DNA of 64,000 nucleotides from Legionella sp. (lineage in GTDB: Bacteria > Pseudomonadota > Gammaproteobacteria > Legionellales > Legionellaceae), in NCBI GenBank assembly GCA_030680075.1, contig JAUXWR010000395.1, forward strand, positions 1 through 64,000, given 5' to 3'. How positions within the stretch are numbered: position 1 is the stretch's first letter; every line of letters starts with the position of its first letter. The position numbers and the translations under genes were made by a program. Positions 52,161 through 61,454 of the stretch are shown here, one piece after another. The notes beneath the pieces are model-generated. The model did not search any database and was not told where the DNA came from. It saw only the letters and a program-made list of their open reading frames with translations.

Positions 52161-53764
52161 TTTGAATCCTTCGTAGGATGCTTTAGTAATTCAGCAAAAT
52201 GTTTATAAGGCATATCCCTGGCATAAAACCAGCCCTGTATATAATTTACATCATTTTTGCGCAAATAATCGAGTTGAATTTTTGATTCAACACCTTCAGC
52301 AATAACTTCAAGTCCGAGAGAGTGGGCCATATTTATGATACCTTGATTTAATGCTTCAGTAATTGCGCCGGTACCAATGGTGCTAATAAATAATTTGTCA
52401 ATTTTTATGTAGTTAAAGGGAAAGTGCTGCAGATAATTAATATTGGCTTGCCCCGTCCCAAAATCATCAAGAGCTAATGAAAACCCTTTGGCTCTCAATT
52501 CATTCATTTGGGCCGTTACCTGGGTATCGACTTCATTAAATAACTCTCTTTCGGTAAGTTCTAACATGATTTGTTGCGGACGTATGTTGTAGAAGATGCA
52601 TAAATTATAGAAATTATTGAAAAACCGTTCATTTTTGAAATGTACCGGGGTTAGATTGAAGGATAAGCGAAAATCGGAGTTTGTGTGAAATAATGGCTGA
52701 CACTCTCGTAACGCTTTTTTCATTAATTGTAAGGTTATTGGCACTATAAGCCCTGACTTTTCAGCCTCGTGAATAAAATAATCAGGCATTACAACTTCAT
52801 TAAAATCAGTGCGCCAGCGAATCAATACTTCTGCCCCGCAAAAAGCGTCTTTTGATTCATCACGAACAGGCTGATATACCGGATAAAACTGGTTACTTTT
52901 AAGAGCACTCTCCAGAGCATACGCCAGGGAAAATCTCTTATTCATCATCCGCCTGTAATAAGTATAAAAAAGCCAGAAGAAAAAAAGTAGGGGTAAAATC
53001 TGTAATGATAAATTCAGAGCCAGCGGCTTAATCAAATTACGAGGGGAGGTAATAACAAGGTCAATGTTATCAAGATTTTGCAAAGGCACGACAATTTCAT
53101 TATCACCGCTTGTGTTAATTAATTTTGCTCTCCTGGAAAGTCTTTCTAAAAATACCGCTGGATTCGAAATCTCTTTTCCTGTGTGAAAGATCATTTTTTT
53201 TTGGTTAGTATCATAAAGCGCTATCATTTGGAATTTACTGGCACTATATCGGAACAGGTCTGCAAAAAATTGCTCCAGAATATAAATGCCAACATGGTAT
53301 TGCCCAAGGTGTGTTTGCAGTAAAAAAACATTATTTGACGTTTTATTGATCTTTAAAGGACCAAATAAGGTTGGATCTTTGGAGAGCGGTGCAGGAAGAG
53401 GCCGGTCACTGACAGCGGTTTCACATACAAAATTATTATCGAGATCATTAATAACTATGCCTGCTATATAAAAATTATTAAACACAATGGATTGTAAATG
53501 GGGTAAAAGTTCTTCGCAGCTGGGGCGATTTTTGGAATACAGCGCACCGCTATCAAAAGAGGTAAGAATATTTTCTATAATTTCATCAAACTTAAAGGCA
53601 AAATGATTGGCATCGCGCTCAAATTGCGTTGTTACCTGAGAGCGCACATGCTGCCACTGATAAAAAGTTAATAGAGCAACGCAGAAAACCGTAAAACCTA
53701 TCCATAGGATTAAGAGTTTCTGATGAAAATATTGGTGCTTTATATGTAATTCTGTAATCACCAA
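52157..53764 (-). CDS. EAL-domain cyclic-di-GMP phosphodiesterase with CSS-like periplasmic domain
   Basis: The 535-residue inner-membrane protein has a first membrane segment near 18-36 (LILWIGFTVFCVALLTFYQW). A periplasmic domain with NRPSCEELLPHLQSIVFNNF suits the CSS-motif sensors. A second membrane segment lies near 248-268, and a C-terminal EAL domain follows. The EAL motifs are FCGAEVLIRW, LALDDFGTGQANINYLQHFP, NYIKIDKLFI and VIAEGVES, so catalysis looks intact. There is no GGDEF domain. It overlaps the secreted-protein gene by 4 bases, suggesting functional pairing. Confidence 0.9.
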   Translation of the reverse strand: MVITELHIKHQYFHQKLLILWIGFTVFCVALLTFYQWQHVRSQVTTQFERDANHFAFKFDEIIENILTSFDSGALYSKNRPSCEELLPHLQSIVFNNFYIAGIVINDLDNNFVCETAVSDRPLPAPLSKDPTLFGPLKINKTSNNVFLLQTHLGQYHVGIYILEQFFADLFRYSASKFQMIALYDTNQKKMIFHTGKEISNPAVFLERLSRRAKLINTSGDNEIVVPLQNLDNIDLVITSPRNLIKPLALNLSLQILPLLFFFWLFYTYYRRMMNKRFSLAYALESALKSNQFYPVYQPVRDESKDAFCGAEVLIRWRTDFNEVVMPDYFIHEAEKSGLIVPITLQLMKKALRECQPLFHTNSDFRLSFNLTPVHFKNERFFNNFYNLCIFYNIRPQQIMLELTERELFNEVDTQVTAQMNELRAKGFSLALDDFGTGQANINYLQHFPFNYIKIDKLFISTIGTGAITEALNQGIINMAHSLGLEVIAEGVESKIQLDYLRKNDVNYIQGWFYARDMPYKHFAELLKHPTKDSK

Positions 53765-53769
53765 AAAGC

Positions 53770-55089
53770 CTAATCATAAGTAGCATTAATAGCATTTAAT
53801 GTGATTTCTGCTAATTTATCAATGGTATGTGCCGGTGTATTTAACGGTGGCAGCCAATAAAGCGTGTTTCCTAGCGGCCTTAGTAATGCTCCCCGTTTGA
53901 GCGCTTCCTGATAAAACCGATAACCAACACGATCATTATCCAATTCAACCAAATCAGCAGCCACCATAGCGCCTACCGAACGAACATTATTTAATTGATG
54001 AGTTTCTGACGCAATTTGATTGAAAATACGGTGCATTAACTGCCCCAATTCAGCGGCTTGTTGATTGATGCCCTCTGATTCAATTGTATTAATGGTCGCA
54101 AGTGCCGCACTAACAGCAAGAGAATTACCGCTGTGGGTATGGGAATGAAGGAATGACTTGCCTTTATTATAATCATCATAAAAAAGCTGATAAATCCCTT
54201 TATCAATCAATACACAACTCAACGGCATGGCACCTGCGGTTAATCCCTTTGAGAGGCAAATCAAGTCGGCTTCAATTTTTGCATGATGAGAAGCGAGCCA
54301 TTCTCCTGTTCTTCCCATGCCAGTCATTATTTCATCAGCAATCAGATAGATATCATTCGCTCTCGCCCAATCGGCAAGTTTTTTAAGAAAATTGGCGCTG
54401 TAGCATTGCATGCCCCCAGCTCCCTGAATAATTGGCTCAAGAATTAACCCGCCAACATTTGCTTTTATTTTTTCAAGATTTACAAGTGTGTCCTGCCACG
54501 CGATTTCCGCATCGTCCCATAATGAATCTTTTACGCTCTTGACGTAATAGGGGGCTGCATCAATAAAATGACAGGTTACCCCATAACCTTCATAAGGCTC
54601 TTTGAAGCGCCCCGTATCACTGACGCTCAAGGCGCCCAGGGTTTCACCATGGTAACCATTGGTTAAGGCGATAAATTCATTGCGATGAGGCTGACCTTTG
54701 ATTTGATTGGCATGCAATACCAATTTTAAAGCAATTTCCACAGCACAAGAGCCATCACTTGCAAAAAAAACATGGTCCTTTTTACTTAATTGGGCGAGCT
54801 TTTCCCCAAGCTCCACGAGTGCTGGATGAGTTGTATTGGCGGCTATTACGTGTTCAAAAGCATCCAGTTGTTTTTTCATGGCGGCAATTATCGCGGGATG
54901 CCCATGACCCAATGATTTGCACCACCAACTTGAAAGCCCGTCAATAATCTCACCGCGGTCTGTATATAAATAGGCGCCCTTTGCACGATGAACAACTAAT
55001 GGTGGGCATTGTTCAAAATCTTTCATTTGAGTGCAGGGGTGCCAGATGTGTTGCAAGTCGGAATTAATTAGTGCCGATATGTTAACCAT
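53770..55089 (-). CDS. bioA: Adenosylmethionine-8-amino-7-oxononanoate aminotransferase
   Basis: BioA makes 7,8-diaminopelargonate from KAPA using SAM and PLP. The 439-residue protein starts HIWHPCTQMKDFEQCPPLVV. It has GLSSWWCKSLGHGHPAIIAA, LTNGYHGETLGALSVSDTGR, IADEIMTGMGRTGEW and the PLP lysine in CLSKGLTAGAMPLS. It is divergent from bioB with a 73-base gap that holds a BirA-like operator. Confidence 0.96.
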   Translation of the reverse strand: MVNISALINSDLQHIWHPCTQMKDFEQCPPLVVHRAKGAYLYTDRGEIIDGLSSWWCKSLGHGHPAIIAAMKKQLDAFEHVIAANTTHPALVELGEKLAQLSKKDHVFFASDGSCAVEIALKLVLHANQIKGQPHRNEFIALTNGYHGETLGALSVSDTGRFKEPYEGYGVTCHFIDAAPYYVKSVKDSLWDDAEIAWQDTLVNLEKIKANVGGLILEPIIQGAGGMQCYSANFLKKLADWARANDIYLIADEIMTGMGRTGEWLASHHAKIEADLICLSKGLTAGAMPLSCVLIDKGIYQLFYDDYNKGKSFLHSHTHSGNSLAVSAALATINTIESEGINQQAAELGQLMHRIFNQIASETHQLNNVRSVGAMVAADLVELDNDRVGYRFYQEALKRGALLRPLGNTLYWLPPLNTPAHTIDKLAEITLNAINATYD

Positions 55090-55132
55090 GCTTGATCTTT
55101 TTGGTTGACATTGGGTGGGCTGACTTTATCAT
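55080..55132. promoter_or_regulatory. BirA-like bio operator and bioB promoter
   Basis: TGTTAACC (55080-55087) and GGTTGACA (55103-55110) are inverted halves with 15 bases between them. This is close to the published BirA pattern TTGTAAACC-N14/15-GGTTTACAA. The left half overlaps the bioA start codon. The right half includes TTGACA (55105-55110), a -35 that is 16 bases from TATCAT (55127-55132), the likely bioB -10. Binding would block transcription both ways. Confidence 0.6.
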
Positions 55133-55162
55133 GTAAAACAAAATAATAAAACAAGGTTAGCA

Positions 55163-56113
55163 ATGAACAAATCCAGTGCAAGTTGGACGTTTGAAGAGGT
55201 TGAGCGTATTTATAGTCAACCTTTTAATGATTTGATATATGAAGCCCACACGACTCATCGCCAAAATCATCCTGCCAATGGGTTGCGTATGGCGCAACTG
55301 TTAAGTATTAAAACGGGTGCATGTCCCGAAGATTGCGGGTATTGCTCTCAAAGTGGCCATCATAAAACCCATGTTGAAAAAGAGAAGCTCATGTCTGTCG
55401 AGCAAGTTCTAAGCGCGGCACGTGAAGCGAAAGAGGGTGGTGCCAAACGTTTTTGCATGGGCGCGGCCTGGCGTTGCCCGCCTGAGAAAGTTTTCCCTGA
55501 ATTGAAATCCATGATTGAGGGTGTAAAAGCGCTCGGGCTTGAAACCTGCATGACGTTAGGCATGCTAAACAGCGAGCAGGCAAAAAGTCTTAAAGACGCA
55601 GGGCTTGATTTCTATAATCACAATATTGATACCTCGCCGTCTTATTATGAAAAAGTAGTTACCACCCGTAAATTCAGCGACAGAATCGATACTATCAATC
55701 ATGTTCGTGACGCAGGAATTGGTGTTTGTTGCGGGGGAATTATGGGCTTGGGTGAAAGCCGAGCTGATAGAATTGAGTTTTTAATGGTTCTTGCTAACAT
55801 GGAAACCCCTCCTGAGAGTGTTCCTATAAATAGCTTGATAGCAGTTGAGGGCACGCCATTGGCTAATTCCAAACCTGTCGAAGGAATTGAATTAGTAAGG
55901 ACAATCGCTACAGCTCGCTTGTTGATGCCGAAAAGCACTATTCGCCTGAGTGCGGGACGCGCCAAAATGAGCGATGAATTACAAGCGCTTTGTTATTTTG
56001 CCGGAGCAAGTTCGGTATGGAGAGGGGATAAATTATTAACAGAAGAAAATCCGCAGCTTGAAAAAGATAGATTATTATTCGAAAAGCTGGGGTTAGAAGC
56101 TTTGCCAGCATGA
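55163..56113 (+). CDS. bioB: Biotin synthase
   Basis: BioB is the radical SAM enzyme that inserts sulfur into dethiobiotin. The 316 residues carry SIKTGACPEDCGYCSQSGHH with the CxxxCxxC cluster ligands near residues 56-63. GAAWRCPPEKVFPELKSMIE, DFYNHNIDTSPSYYEKVVTT and ILLMPKS-type downstream motifs (LLMPKSTIRLSAGRAKM) follow. Length matches. Its stop overlaps the bioF ATG. Confidence 0.97.
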   Translation: MNKSSASWTFEEVERIYSQPFNDLIYEAHTTHRQNHPANGLRMAQLLSIKTGACPEDCGYCSQSGHHKTHVEKEKLMSVEQVLSAAREAKEGGAKRFCMGAAWRCPPEKVFPELKSMIEGVKALGLETCMTLGMLNSEQAKSLKDAGLDFYNHNIDTSPSYYEKVVTTRKFSDRIDTINHVRDAGIGVCCGGIMGLGESRADRIEFLMVLANMETPPESVPINSLIAVEGTPLANSKPVEGIELVRTIATARLLMPKSTIRLSAGRAKMSDELQALCYFAGASSVWRGDKLLTEENPQLEKDRLLFEKLGLEALPA

Positions 56114-57249
56114 TTACGGAATCTTTAAATCGTCAGATTGAGGCGTTAAAGCAACAAGGTTTGTACCGTCAGCGATTAGCGTCTGATGAGAGCGGCCGCG
56201 CTCTTAATTTTAGTAGTAATGATTATTTATCACTTCGAAATGATGAGCGGATAAAATCTTCATTTGAGAAGGGATTCAATAAGTACCCGGCAGGTAGCGG
56301 CGCATCAGTAAGTGTCGGTGGTTATCATTCTATTCATCAGGAGCTGGAGCAATACGTTGCAAGTCAATTAGGCGTAGATGACGCATTATTATTCAGTTCA
56401 GGCTACGCGGCGAATCTGGGTATTATGGCATTATTGACACGTCTCAATTGCCATTTGCTAATTGATAAGGCGGTTCACGCCTCTACCTATGATGGTATAA
56501 AGCTTGCCAATGCCGGCTACACCCGTTTTTTGCATAATAATTATGATGATTTAAGCTCGAAAATTGCCTCCTCTCTTAGTGGGCCTTCGGTGGTTATTAC
56601 CGAGGGGATATTCAGCATGAGTGGTCAGCAACCAGATTTGACGAAAATAGCTTCATTGGGTAGCCGGCATCAATCTATTTGCATTGTCGACGAAGCTCAT
56701 TCATTCGGGGTTTTAGGCGAAGACGGTTTAGGTGCGGTGCATCAACATGGCCTTAGTCAGGAAGAGGTTCCTTTGCGCCTTATTACGTTTGGCAAAGCAT
56801 TGGGATTTCAAGGGGCACTTGTTGCAGGTAAAGGCGCATGGATTGATGGGCTTTTCCAAAGTTCCCGCTCACATCTTTATACAACGGCAATGAGTCCGGC
56901 GGTGACTTATGGACTATTGGAAAGTTTTATTATTATGTCAAAAGCGAATGACAGGCGTAAAAAACTTTTTCAACTAATTAACCATTTTCAGCAAACAATA
57001 ACAAAATCTCCTTTACGCTGGAGAAAATCCTCTACTCCAATACAACAGTTGCAATTAGGGTGCCCCCATAAAGCCTTGCATTATGCGTATTTGTTAAAAC
57101 AAAATGGCATCCATTGTCATGCTATACGAGAGCCCACGGTGTCTCGGCGCGAGACCGGTTTAAGGATTGTTTTAAATTTTCAGCATGAAGAGCAGGATAT
57201 TGATAATTTATTTCACCAACTTCATCTAATATATGAATCTGACCATTAA
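56110..57249 (+). CDS. bioF: 8-amino-7-oxononanoate synthase
   Basis: BioF condenses pimeloyl-thioester with alanine using PLP to give KAPA. The 379-residue protein has LNFSSNDYLSLRNDERIKSS, GSGASVSVGGYHSIHQELEQ, VDEAHSFGVLGEDGLGAVHQ and the PLP lysine in LITFGKALGFQGALVAG near residue 228. It overlaps bioB by 4 bases and bioH by 17, so the bio genes are tightly coupled. Confidence 0.95.
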   Translation: MITESLNRQIEALKQQGLYRQRLASDESGRALNFSSNDYLSLRNDERIKSSFEKGFNKYPAGSGASVSVGGYHSIHQELEQYVASQLGVDDALLFSSGYAANLGIMALLTRLNCHLLIDKAVHASTYDGIKLANAGYTRFLHNNYDDLSSKIASSLSGPSVVITEGIFSMSGQQPDLTKIASLGSRHQSICIVDEAHSFGVLGEDGLGAVHQHGLSQEEVPLRLITFGKALGFQGALVAGKGAWIDGLFQSSRSHLYTTAMSPAVTYGLLESFIIMSKANDRRKKLFQLINHFQQTITKSPLRWRKSSTPIQQLQLGCPHKALHYAYLLKQNGIHCHAIREPTVSRRETGLRIVLNFQHEEQDIDNLFHQLHLIYESDH

Positions 57250-57958
57250 TTCATTGGGCCAAGGCACGCCGTTGGTCTTTTTCCATGGCTGGGGATTTGA
57301 TCATTCTATCTGGTCTACTCTTGCCCGCTCTATTGGCGATAGATTTACTGTTTATCTGGTTGATTTACCCGGTTTTGGGCAAAGCGATGCTATGGACTGG
57401 GAATTATTTAAATCCTTACTGTTAAAACAGTTGCCAGAGCACTTTGCAGTGGTTGGGTGGTCAATGGGTGGTCTTTTTGCAACGCGACTTGCCATTGAGG
57501 AACCGTTACGGGTTACGCATTTATTAAATGTCGGCACTTCTCCCCGGTTTTTAAAAGATGGGGAGTGGCCGGGTGTGGAAAAAAACATCCTGGAAACATT
57601 CTTCCGCAATCTCTCTGAAAACCCTAAGCAAACTATAGAGGAATTTGTCGGCCTACAGCTTCAAAAGCCAGACTATCAACACGTTGAAAATGCCATACCT
57701 TCTATGGAGGGGCTTGAAAAAGGTTTGCAAGTTTTGGCGGATTGGGATTTACGAGCGCCGCTACATAATTTGAAAATACCCGTCTGTTATATTTTTGGAC
57801 GACTCGACTCTATAACACCAAGGGCAACACTCAAAGCAATGCAGCAAGTTTATCAAAATTTTGAATATATTATGTTCAATAAAGCCGCTCACATTCCTTT
57901 TCTGACCCATCCTGCAGAATTTGCAGATGAACTTTTTCGTTTTATGACTAAAGGCTAA
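57233..57958 (+). CDS. bioH: Pimeloyl-ACP methyl ester carboxylesterase
   Basis: BioH removes the methyl group from pimeloyl-ACP methyl ester. The 241-residue alpha/beta hydrolase has GTPLVFFHGWGFDHSIWSTL, nucleophile elbow VVGWSMGG (Ser near residue 78), an acid in IFGRLDSITPRATL, and the catalytic His in KAAHIPFLTHPAEF. It sits between bioF and bioD, which supports BioH over other hydrolases. Confidence 0.93.
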   Translation: MNLTINSLGQGTPLVFFHGWGFDHSIWSTLARSIGDRFTVYLVDLPGFGQSDAMDWELFKSLLLKQLPEHFAVVGWSMGGLFATRLAIEEPLRVTHLLNVGTSPRFLKDGEWPGVEKNILETFFRNLSENPKQTIEEFVGLQLQKPDYQHVENAIPSMEGLEKGLQVLADWDLRAPLHNLKIPVCYIFGRLDSITPRATLKAMQQVYQNFEYIMFNKAAHIPFLTHPAEFADELFRFMTKG

Positions 57959-57963
57959 AAAAG

Positions 57964-58620
57964 ATGCAATACTTTATTACGGGAACTGATACCGATTGCG
58001 GTAAAACCTATGTAACTGGTGAGTTATCACGCCACCTAAACGAGCATCATCGAAAGACCCTCGCTATCAAGCCCATCGCGAGTGGGTGTATTGCTGAGGG
58101 TGATCAATTAATTAGCGAAGATGTCACCCGGTTACAAGCTCATAATTATACTGATCAAAAGCAGATTAACGGATGGCGTTATAAAGAACCAGTCTCACCT
58201 CATCTTGCCGCGAGAAAAATGGGGGATAAATTGTCCTCTCTTCAAATAGCTAACTTTTGTGAGCAGGATGAGTTTAAAGAAGCGGATGTACTTTTGGTTG
58301 AAGGAGCGGGAGGATTATTGGTTCCTTTTAATGATGATGAAACATGGCTTGATTTTTTGAAGTTAACCAAAATGCCAGTTATCTTAGTGGTCGGTATGCG
58401 TTTGGGATGCATCAATCATGCGTTATTAACGGACGCCGTCTTGAAATTAAACAATATTATCTGCAAAGGTTGGATTGCAAATTATCTTGAAGAGAGTATG
58501 CTAATGGCTGATGAAATTATAAGCACAATGTCTGCCAAAATGCATATGCCGCTTATCGCGACAGTACCTTATTGTGGTAGAATAGGGGGCTTTACGGAGA
58601 ATTCTACCGTATTTCGGTGA
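57964..58620 (+). CDS. bioD: Dethiobiotin synthetase
   Basis: BioD closes the ureido ring using ATP and CO2. The 218-residue protein starts YFITGTDTDCGKTYVTGELS with the P-loop. It includes AIKPIASGCIAEG, YKEPVSPHLAARKMG, LLVEGAGGLLVPFNDDETWL and VVGMRLGCINHALLTDAVLK. Length matches. It starts 5 bases after bioH and ends the bio operon. No T-tract hairpin is evident after it. Confidence 0.96.
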   Translation: MQYFITGTDTDCGKTYVTGELSRHLNEHHRKTLAIKPIASGCIAEGDQLISEDVTRLQAHNYTDQKQINGWRYKEPVSPHLAARKMGDKLSSLQIANFCEQDEFKEADVLLVEGAGGLLVPFNDDETWLDFLKLTKMPVILVVGMRLGCINHALLTDAVLKLNNIICKGWIANYLEESMLMADEIISTMSAKMHMPLIATVPYCGRIGGFTENSTVFR

Positions 58621-58662
58621 GTTAATTGATGGTGGTGCAAAAAAGTTAATAAATACAATGCA

Positions 58663-58691
58663 TTGTTCCATAACAGCGAGTTAGCTATAAT
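58663..58691 (+). promoter_or_regulatory. Promoter upstream of the FmdB-type gene
   Basis: TTGTTC (58663-58668), a 17-base spacer and a perfect TATAAT (58686-58691) lie 34 bases before the ATG at 58725. It would drive the zinc-ribbon gene, the DUF502 gene and possibly aspS. Confidence 0.65.
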
Positions 58692-58724
58692 TCTTTTTTT
58701 ATTTGATACTCTGAGGGTTCGTTG

Positions 58725-59006
58725 ATGCCAATTTATGAATATGAATGCAAAAATTGTCATAATCAATTTGATTTAATGCAAAAAATAAGTGACACACCAG
58801 CGAAACAGTGCCCCCAATGCTTAAAAGATACGGCGATCCGGCTTGTTTCAGCAGCAGGCTTTCAGTTGAAAGGAAGCGGCTGGTATGCAACGGATTTCAA
58901 AAATAAAAATACGGGTAGCAGTAAGCCAGATACAACTAAGGCTGCAGAAAACAAAGCGCCCGATACAAAGACTACAGTCGATACGAATAAAGGTGAGAAA
59001 GATTGA
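58725..59006 (+). CDS. FmdB-family zinc ribbon protein
   Basis: This small protein of about 93 residues starts MPIYEYECKNCHNQFDLMQK with the paired CxxC knuckles (CKNC and CPQC) of the FmdB_N zinc ribbon. A low-complexity Lys/Thr/Asp-rich tail follows. Members are putative regulatory or zinc-binding proteins of unclear function. GAGGG is 7 bases before the ATG. Its stop overlaps the next gene's TTG. Confidence 0.88.
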   Translation: MPIYEYECKNCHNQFDLMQKISDTPAKQCPQCLKDTAIRLVSAAGFQLKGSGWYATDFKNKNTGSSKPDTTKAAENKAPDTKTTVDTNKGEKD

Positions 59007-59629
59007 TATCAAAATCCTTACGTAGTTACATTCTTGCAGGCCTGGTTGTTTGGTTGCCCATTGTGGTCACGTTTGTCGTTCTCCGATTTATAATTGATAT
59101 TCTGGATACGACCATTGCATTACTGCCTAACGCTTATCAACCGGAAAAATTGTTAGGTGTTAATATACCTGGCTTTGGCGTGCTTTTATCCTTAATACTG
59201 CTTATTTTGACCGGTATTGTTGCTACTAACATTCTTGGGCAACGCTTGTTTGGCTGGGGGGAATCGCTTCTTTCCCGTATTCCTCTGGTACGCTCGATTT
59301 ATCAGGCGGCAAAGCAGGTTATCCAGGCATTTTTTGCAACCAATAGTCAGGCATTCCGAAAAGTTATGCTTATCGAATACCCGCGCAAAGGGGTATGGAG
59401 TCTTGCTTTTTTAACAGGTACTGCCAATGGCGAAATTTTTTCGCATACGGGTGAGGAGATGTTATCTCTCTTTGTGCCGACAACGCCTAATCCTACTTCA
59501 GGCTTTTTACTTTTATTGCCCAAGCGTGAGGCAATTGAATTAACTATGACGGTGGAAGAGGCGTTAAAATTTATTATTTCATTAGGGGTTATGCAAGCGC
59601 CTGATGCAAACATTATTACAACAAATTAG
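59003..59629 (+). CDS. DUF502 family membrane protein
   Basis: The 208-residue inner-membrane protein has two hydrophobic segments near residues 10-32 and 52-75. It has DUF502 features: [60 protein letters not shown] and IISLGV. The TTG start at 59003 uses AAGGTGAG upstream and overlaps the zinc-ribbon gene by 4 bases. FmdB-DUF502-aspS is a common gammaproteobacterial order. The function is unknown. Confidence 0.88.
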   Translation: MISKSLRSYILAGLVVWLPIVVTFVVLRFIIDILDTTIALLPNAYQPEKLLGVNIPGFGVLLSLILLILTGIVATNILGQRLFGWGESLLSRIPLVRSIYQAAKQVIQAFFATNSQAFRKVMLIEYPRKGVWSLAFLTGTANGEIFSHTGEEMLSLFVPTTPNPTSGFLLLLPKREAIELTMTVEEALKFIISLGVMQAPDANIITTN

Positions 59630-59639
59630 AAGGTTTTTT

Positions 59640-61418
59640 ATGCGAACACACTATTGCGCAAAAACAAATGAATCAATGCTGGACCAGACAGTCACTGTCT
59701 GCGGATGGGTTCATAATCGACGGGATCATGGCGGTGTTATTTTTTTGGATGTACGCGATAGCTCTGGTTTGGTTCAGGTTGTTTATGAGCCTGAGTTAAG
59801 GGATGTGTTTTTGATTGCTGAAAAATTACGCCACGAATTTGTTGTGCGTGTTACGGGTAAAATTCGTCACCGCCCAGAGGGCATGGTAAACGAAAAAATG
59901 GCGACCGGGCGAATTGAAATTGTTGGTAATCAGCTTGAAATATTAAATCAGGCACAAACACCTCCGTTCTTGCCCGATGAGCATCAGTTGATTAACGAGG
60001 ATTTAAAATATCGGTATCGTTATCTTGATCTCAGGCGTAATGATATGCAACATAATTTAAGATTACGTCATAGAGTGATCCAGTGTATACGCGAGAGTTT
60101 AAACGCACAGGAATTTATTGACATCGAAACGCCTATGCTGACCAAAGCCACGCCAGAAGGTGCGCGGGATTACCTCGTGCCTTCACGGGTTCATCCGGGC
60201 GAGTTTTATGCCTTGCCGCAATCGCCGCAATTATTCAAACAGTTACTAATGATGTCAGGTTTTGATAAATATTATCAAATTGTCCGGTGTTTTCGTGATG
60301 AGGATTTACGAGCTGACAGGCAGCCTGAATTTACTCAGCTTGATATTGAAATGGCTTTTATTGATCAGCAAGCCATACAGGATTTGATTGAAGGCATTTT
60401 GCAAAAAGTATTTAAAGAAGTTTTAAACGTTGAGATTCCTAAATCCTTACCGCGGATGACGTTTGCAGAAGCAATGCGTCGTTTTGGCAGTGATAAACCT
60501 GATTTGCGTATACCTCTTGAGCTTATCGATGTAGCCGATTTGGTCGTTGGCAGTGATTTTAAAGTGTTTGCAGATGCAGCGCTTAATGAAGACAGCAGGG
60601 TAGTTGCACTAAGGTTGCCTGAAGGCTGTAAATTAAGTCGAAAGGATCTGGACGGCTATGCAGATTTCGTTGGCATTTATGGTGCTAAGGGACTTGCTTA
60701 CATAAAAGTTAATGATAAAAGCCAGGGCCTCCAGGGTTTGCAATCACCTATCCTTAAATTTATGTCAGAGTCGTCAGTTAACGCCATTCTTGAACGAGTT
60801 GAGGCCGAAACAGGTGATGTCATATTTTTTGGAGCAGGCAAAAACTCGCTCGTTAATGAGTCAATGGGAGCCTTGCGAGTAAAACTCGGACACGATTGTC
60901 AACTGGTTCAGCCAGGCTGGCAATTACTGTGGGTGGTCGACTGGCCAATGTTTGAAAGAGATGCCAAAACAGATCGCCTACAAGCTATGCACCATCCTTT
61001 TACGTCTCCTCAGGAGCTGGATATTGATGCATTAAACGGCGACCCTACAAGAACTCTCGCCAAAGCTTATGATATCGTTATCAATGGTTATGAAATAGGT
61101 GGTGGCTCCATTCGTATTCATCAACCAAAACTGCAACAGGCAGTTTTTGAGTTGTTAGGTATTGGTGAAGAAGAAGCTCAGGAAAAGTTTGGATTTCTTC
61201 TCGATGCCTTGCAGTTTGGTTGTCCTCCTCACGGTGGAATTGCTTTAGGGATAGATCGATTAGCCATGTTATTAACCAACTCAACCTCTATACGAGATGT
61301 TATTGCGTTTCCGAAAACGCAATCGGCGTCTTGCCTTTTAACGAGCGCGCCTACCGCCATTGGTAGTGCACAGCTCAATGAATTGGGGATTCGTCTTGCA
61401 GTTCCGTTATCCAAGTAA
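59640..61418 (+). CDS. aspS: Aspartyl-tRNA synthetase
   Basis: AspS charges tRNA-Asp (and possibly tRNA-Asn if non-discriminating). The 592-residue bacterial-type enzyme starts [20 protein letters not shown] with an OB-fold anticodon domain. It has [40 protein letters not shown], a GAD insertion domain, and motif 3 in [15 protein letters not shown] chose ATG 59640, with AGAAGG 6 bases upstream, over a TTG at 59604 inside the preceding gene. Confidence 0.96.
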   Translation: MRTHYCAKTNESMLDQTVTVCGWVHNRRDHGGVIFLDVRDSSGLVQVVYEPELRDVFLIAEKLRHEFVVRVTGKIRHRPEGMVNEKMATGRIEIVGNQLEILNQAQTPPFLPDEHQLINEDLKYRYRYLDLRRNDMQHNLRLRHRVIQCIRESLNAQEFIDIETPMLTKATPEGARDYLVPSRVHPGEFYALPQSPQLFKQLLMMSGFDKYYQIVRCFRDEDLRADRQPEFTQLDIEMAFIDQQAIQDLIEGILQKVFKEVLNVEIPKSLPRMTFAEAMRRFGSDKPDLRIPLELIDVADLVVGSDFKVFADAALNEDSRVVALRLPEGCKLSRKDLDGYADFVGIYGAKGLAYIKVNDKSQGLQGLQSPILKFMSESSVNAILERVEAETGDVIFFGAGKNSLVNESMGALRVKLGHDCQLVQPGWQLLWVVDWPMFERDAKTDRLQAMHHPFTSPQELDIDALNGDPTRTLAKAYDIVINGYEIGGGSIRIHQPKLQQAVFELLGIGEEEAQEKFGFLLDALQFGCPPHGGIALGIDRLAMLLTNSTSIRDVIAFPKTQSASCLLTSAPTAIGSAQLNELGIRLAVPLSK

Positions 61419-61424
61419 AAATAG

Positions 61425-61454
61425 TTCACCCAATACCTCCGGGTCTTGGGTGAA
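61425..61454 (+). promoter_or_regulatory. Hairpin over the start of the mechanosensitive channel gene
   Basis: TTCACCCAA (61425-61433) pairs perfectly with TTGGGTGAA (61446-61454). Inside, ACC and GGT pair around the tetraloop TCCG. The right arm contains the candidate GTG start at 61450. It has no T-tract, so it could limit translation or act as a weak terminator of aspS. Confidence 0.45.

Noticed and set aside
59604..59639. Upstream TTG start for aspS
   Set aside because: It lies within the DUF502 gene and adds non-family residues before the conserved MRTHYC.
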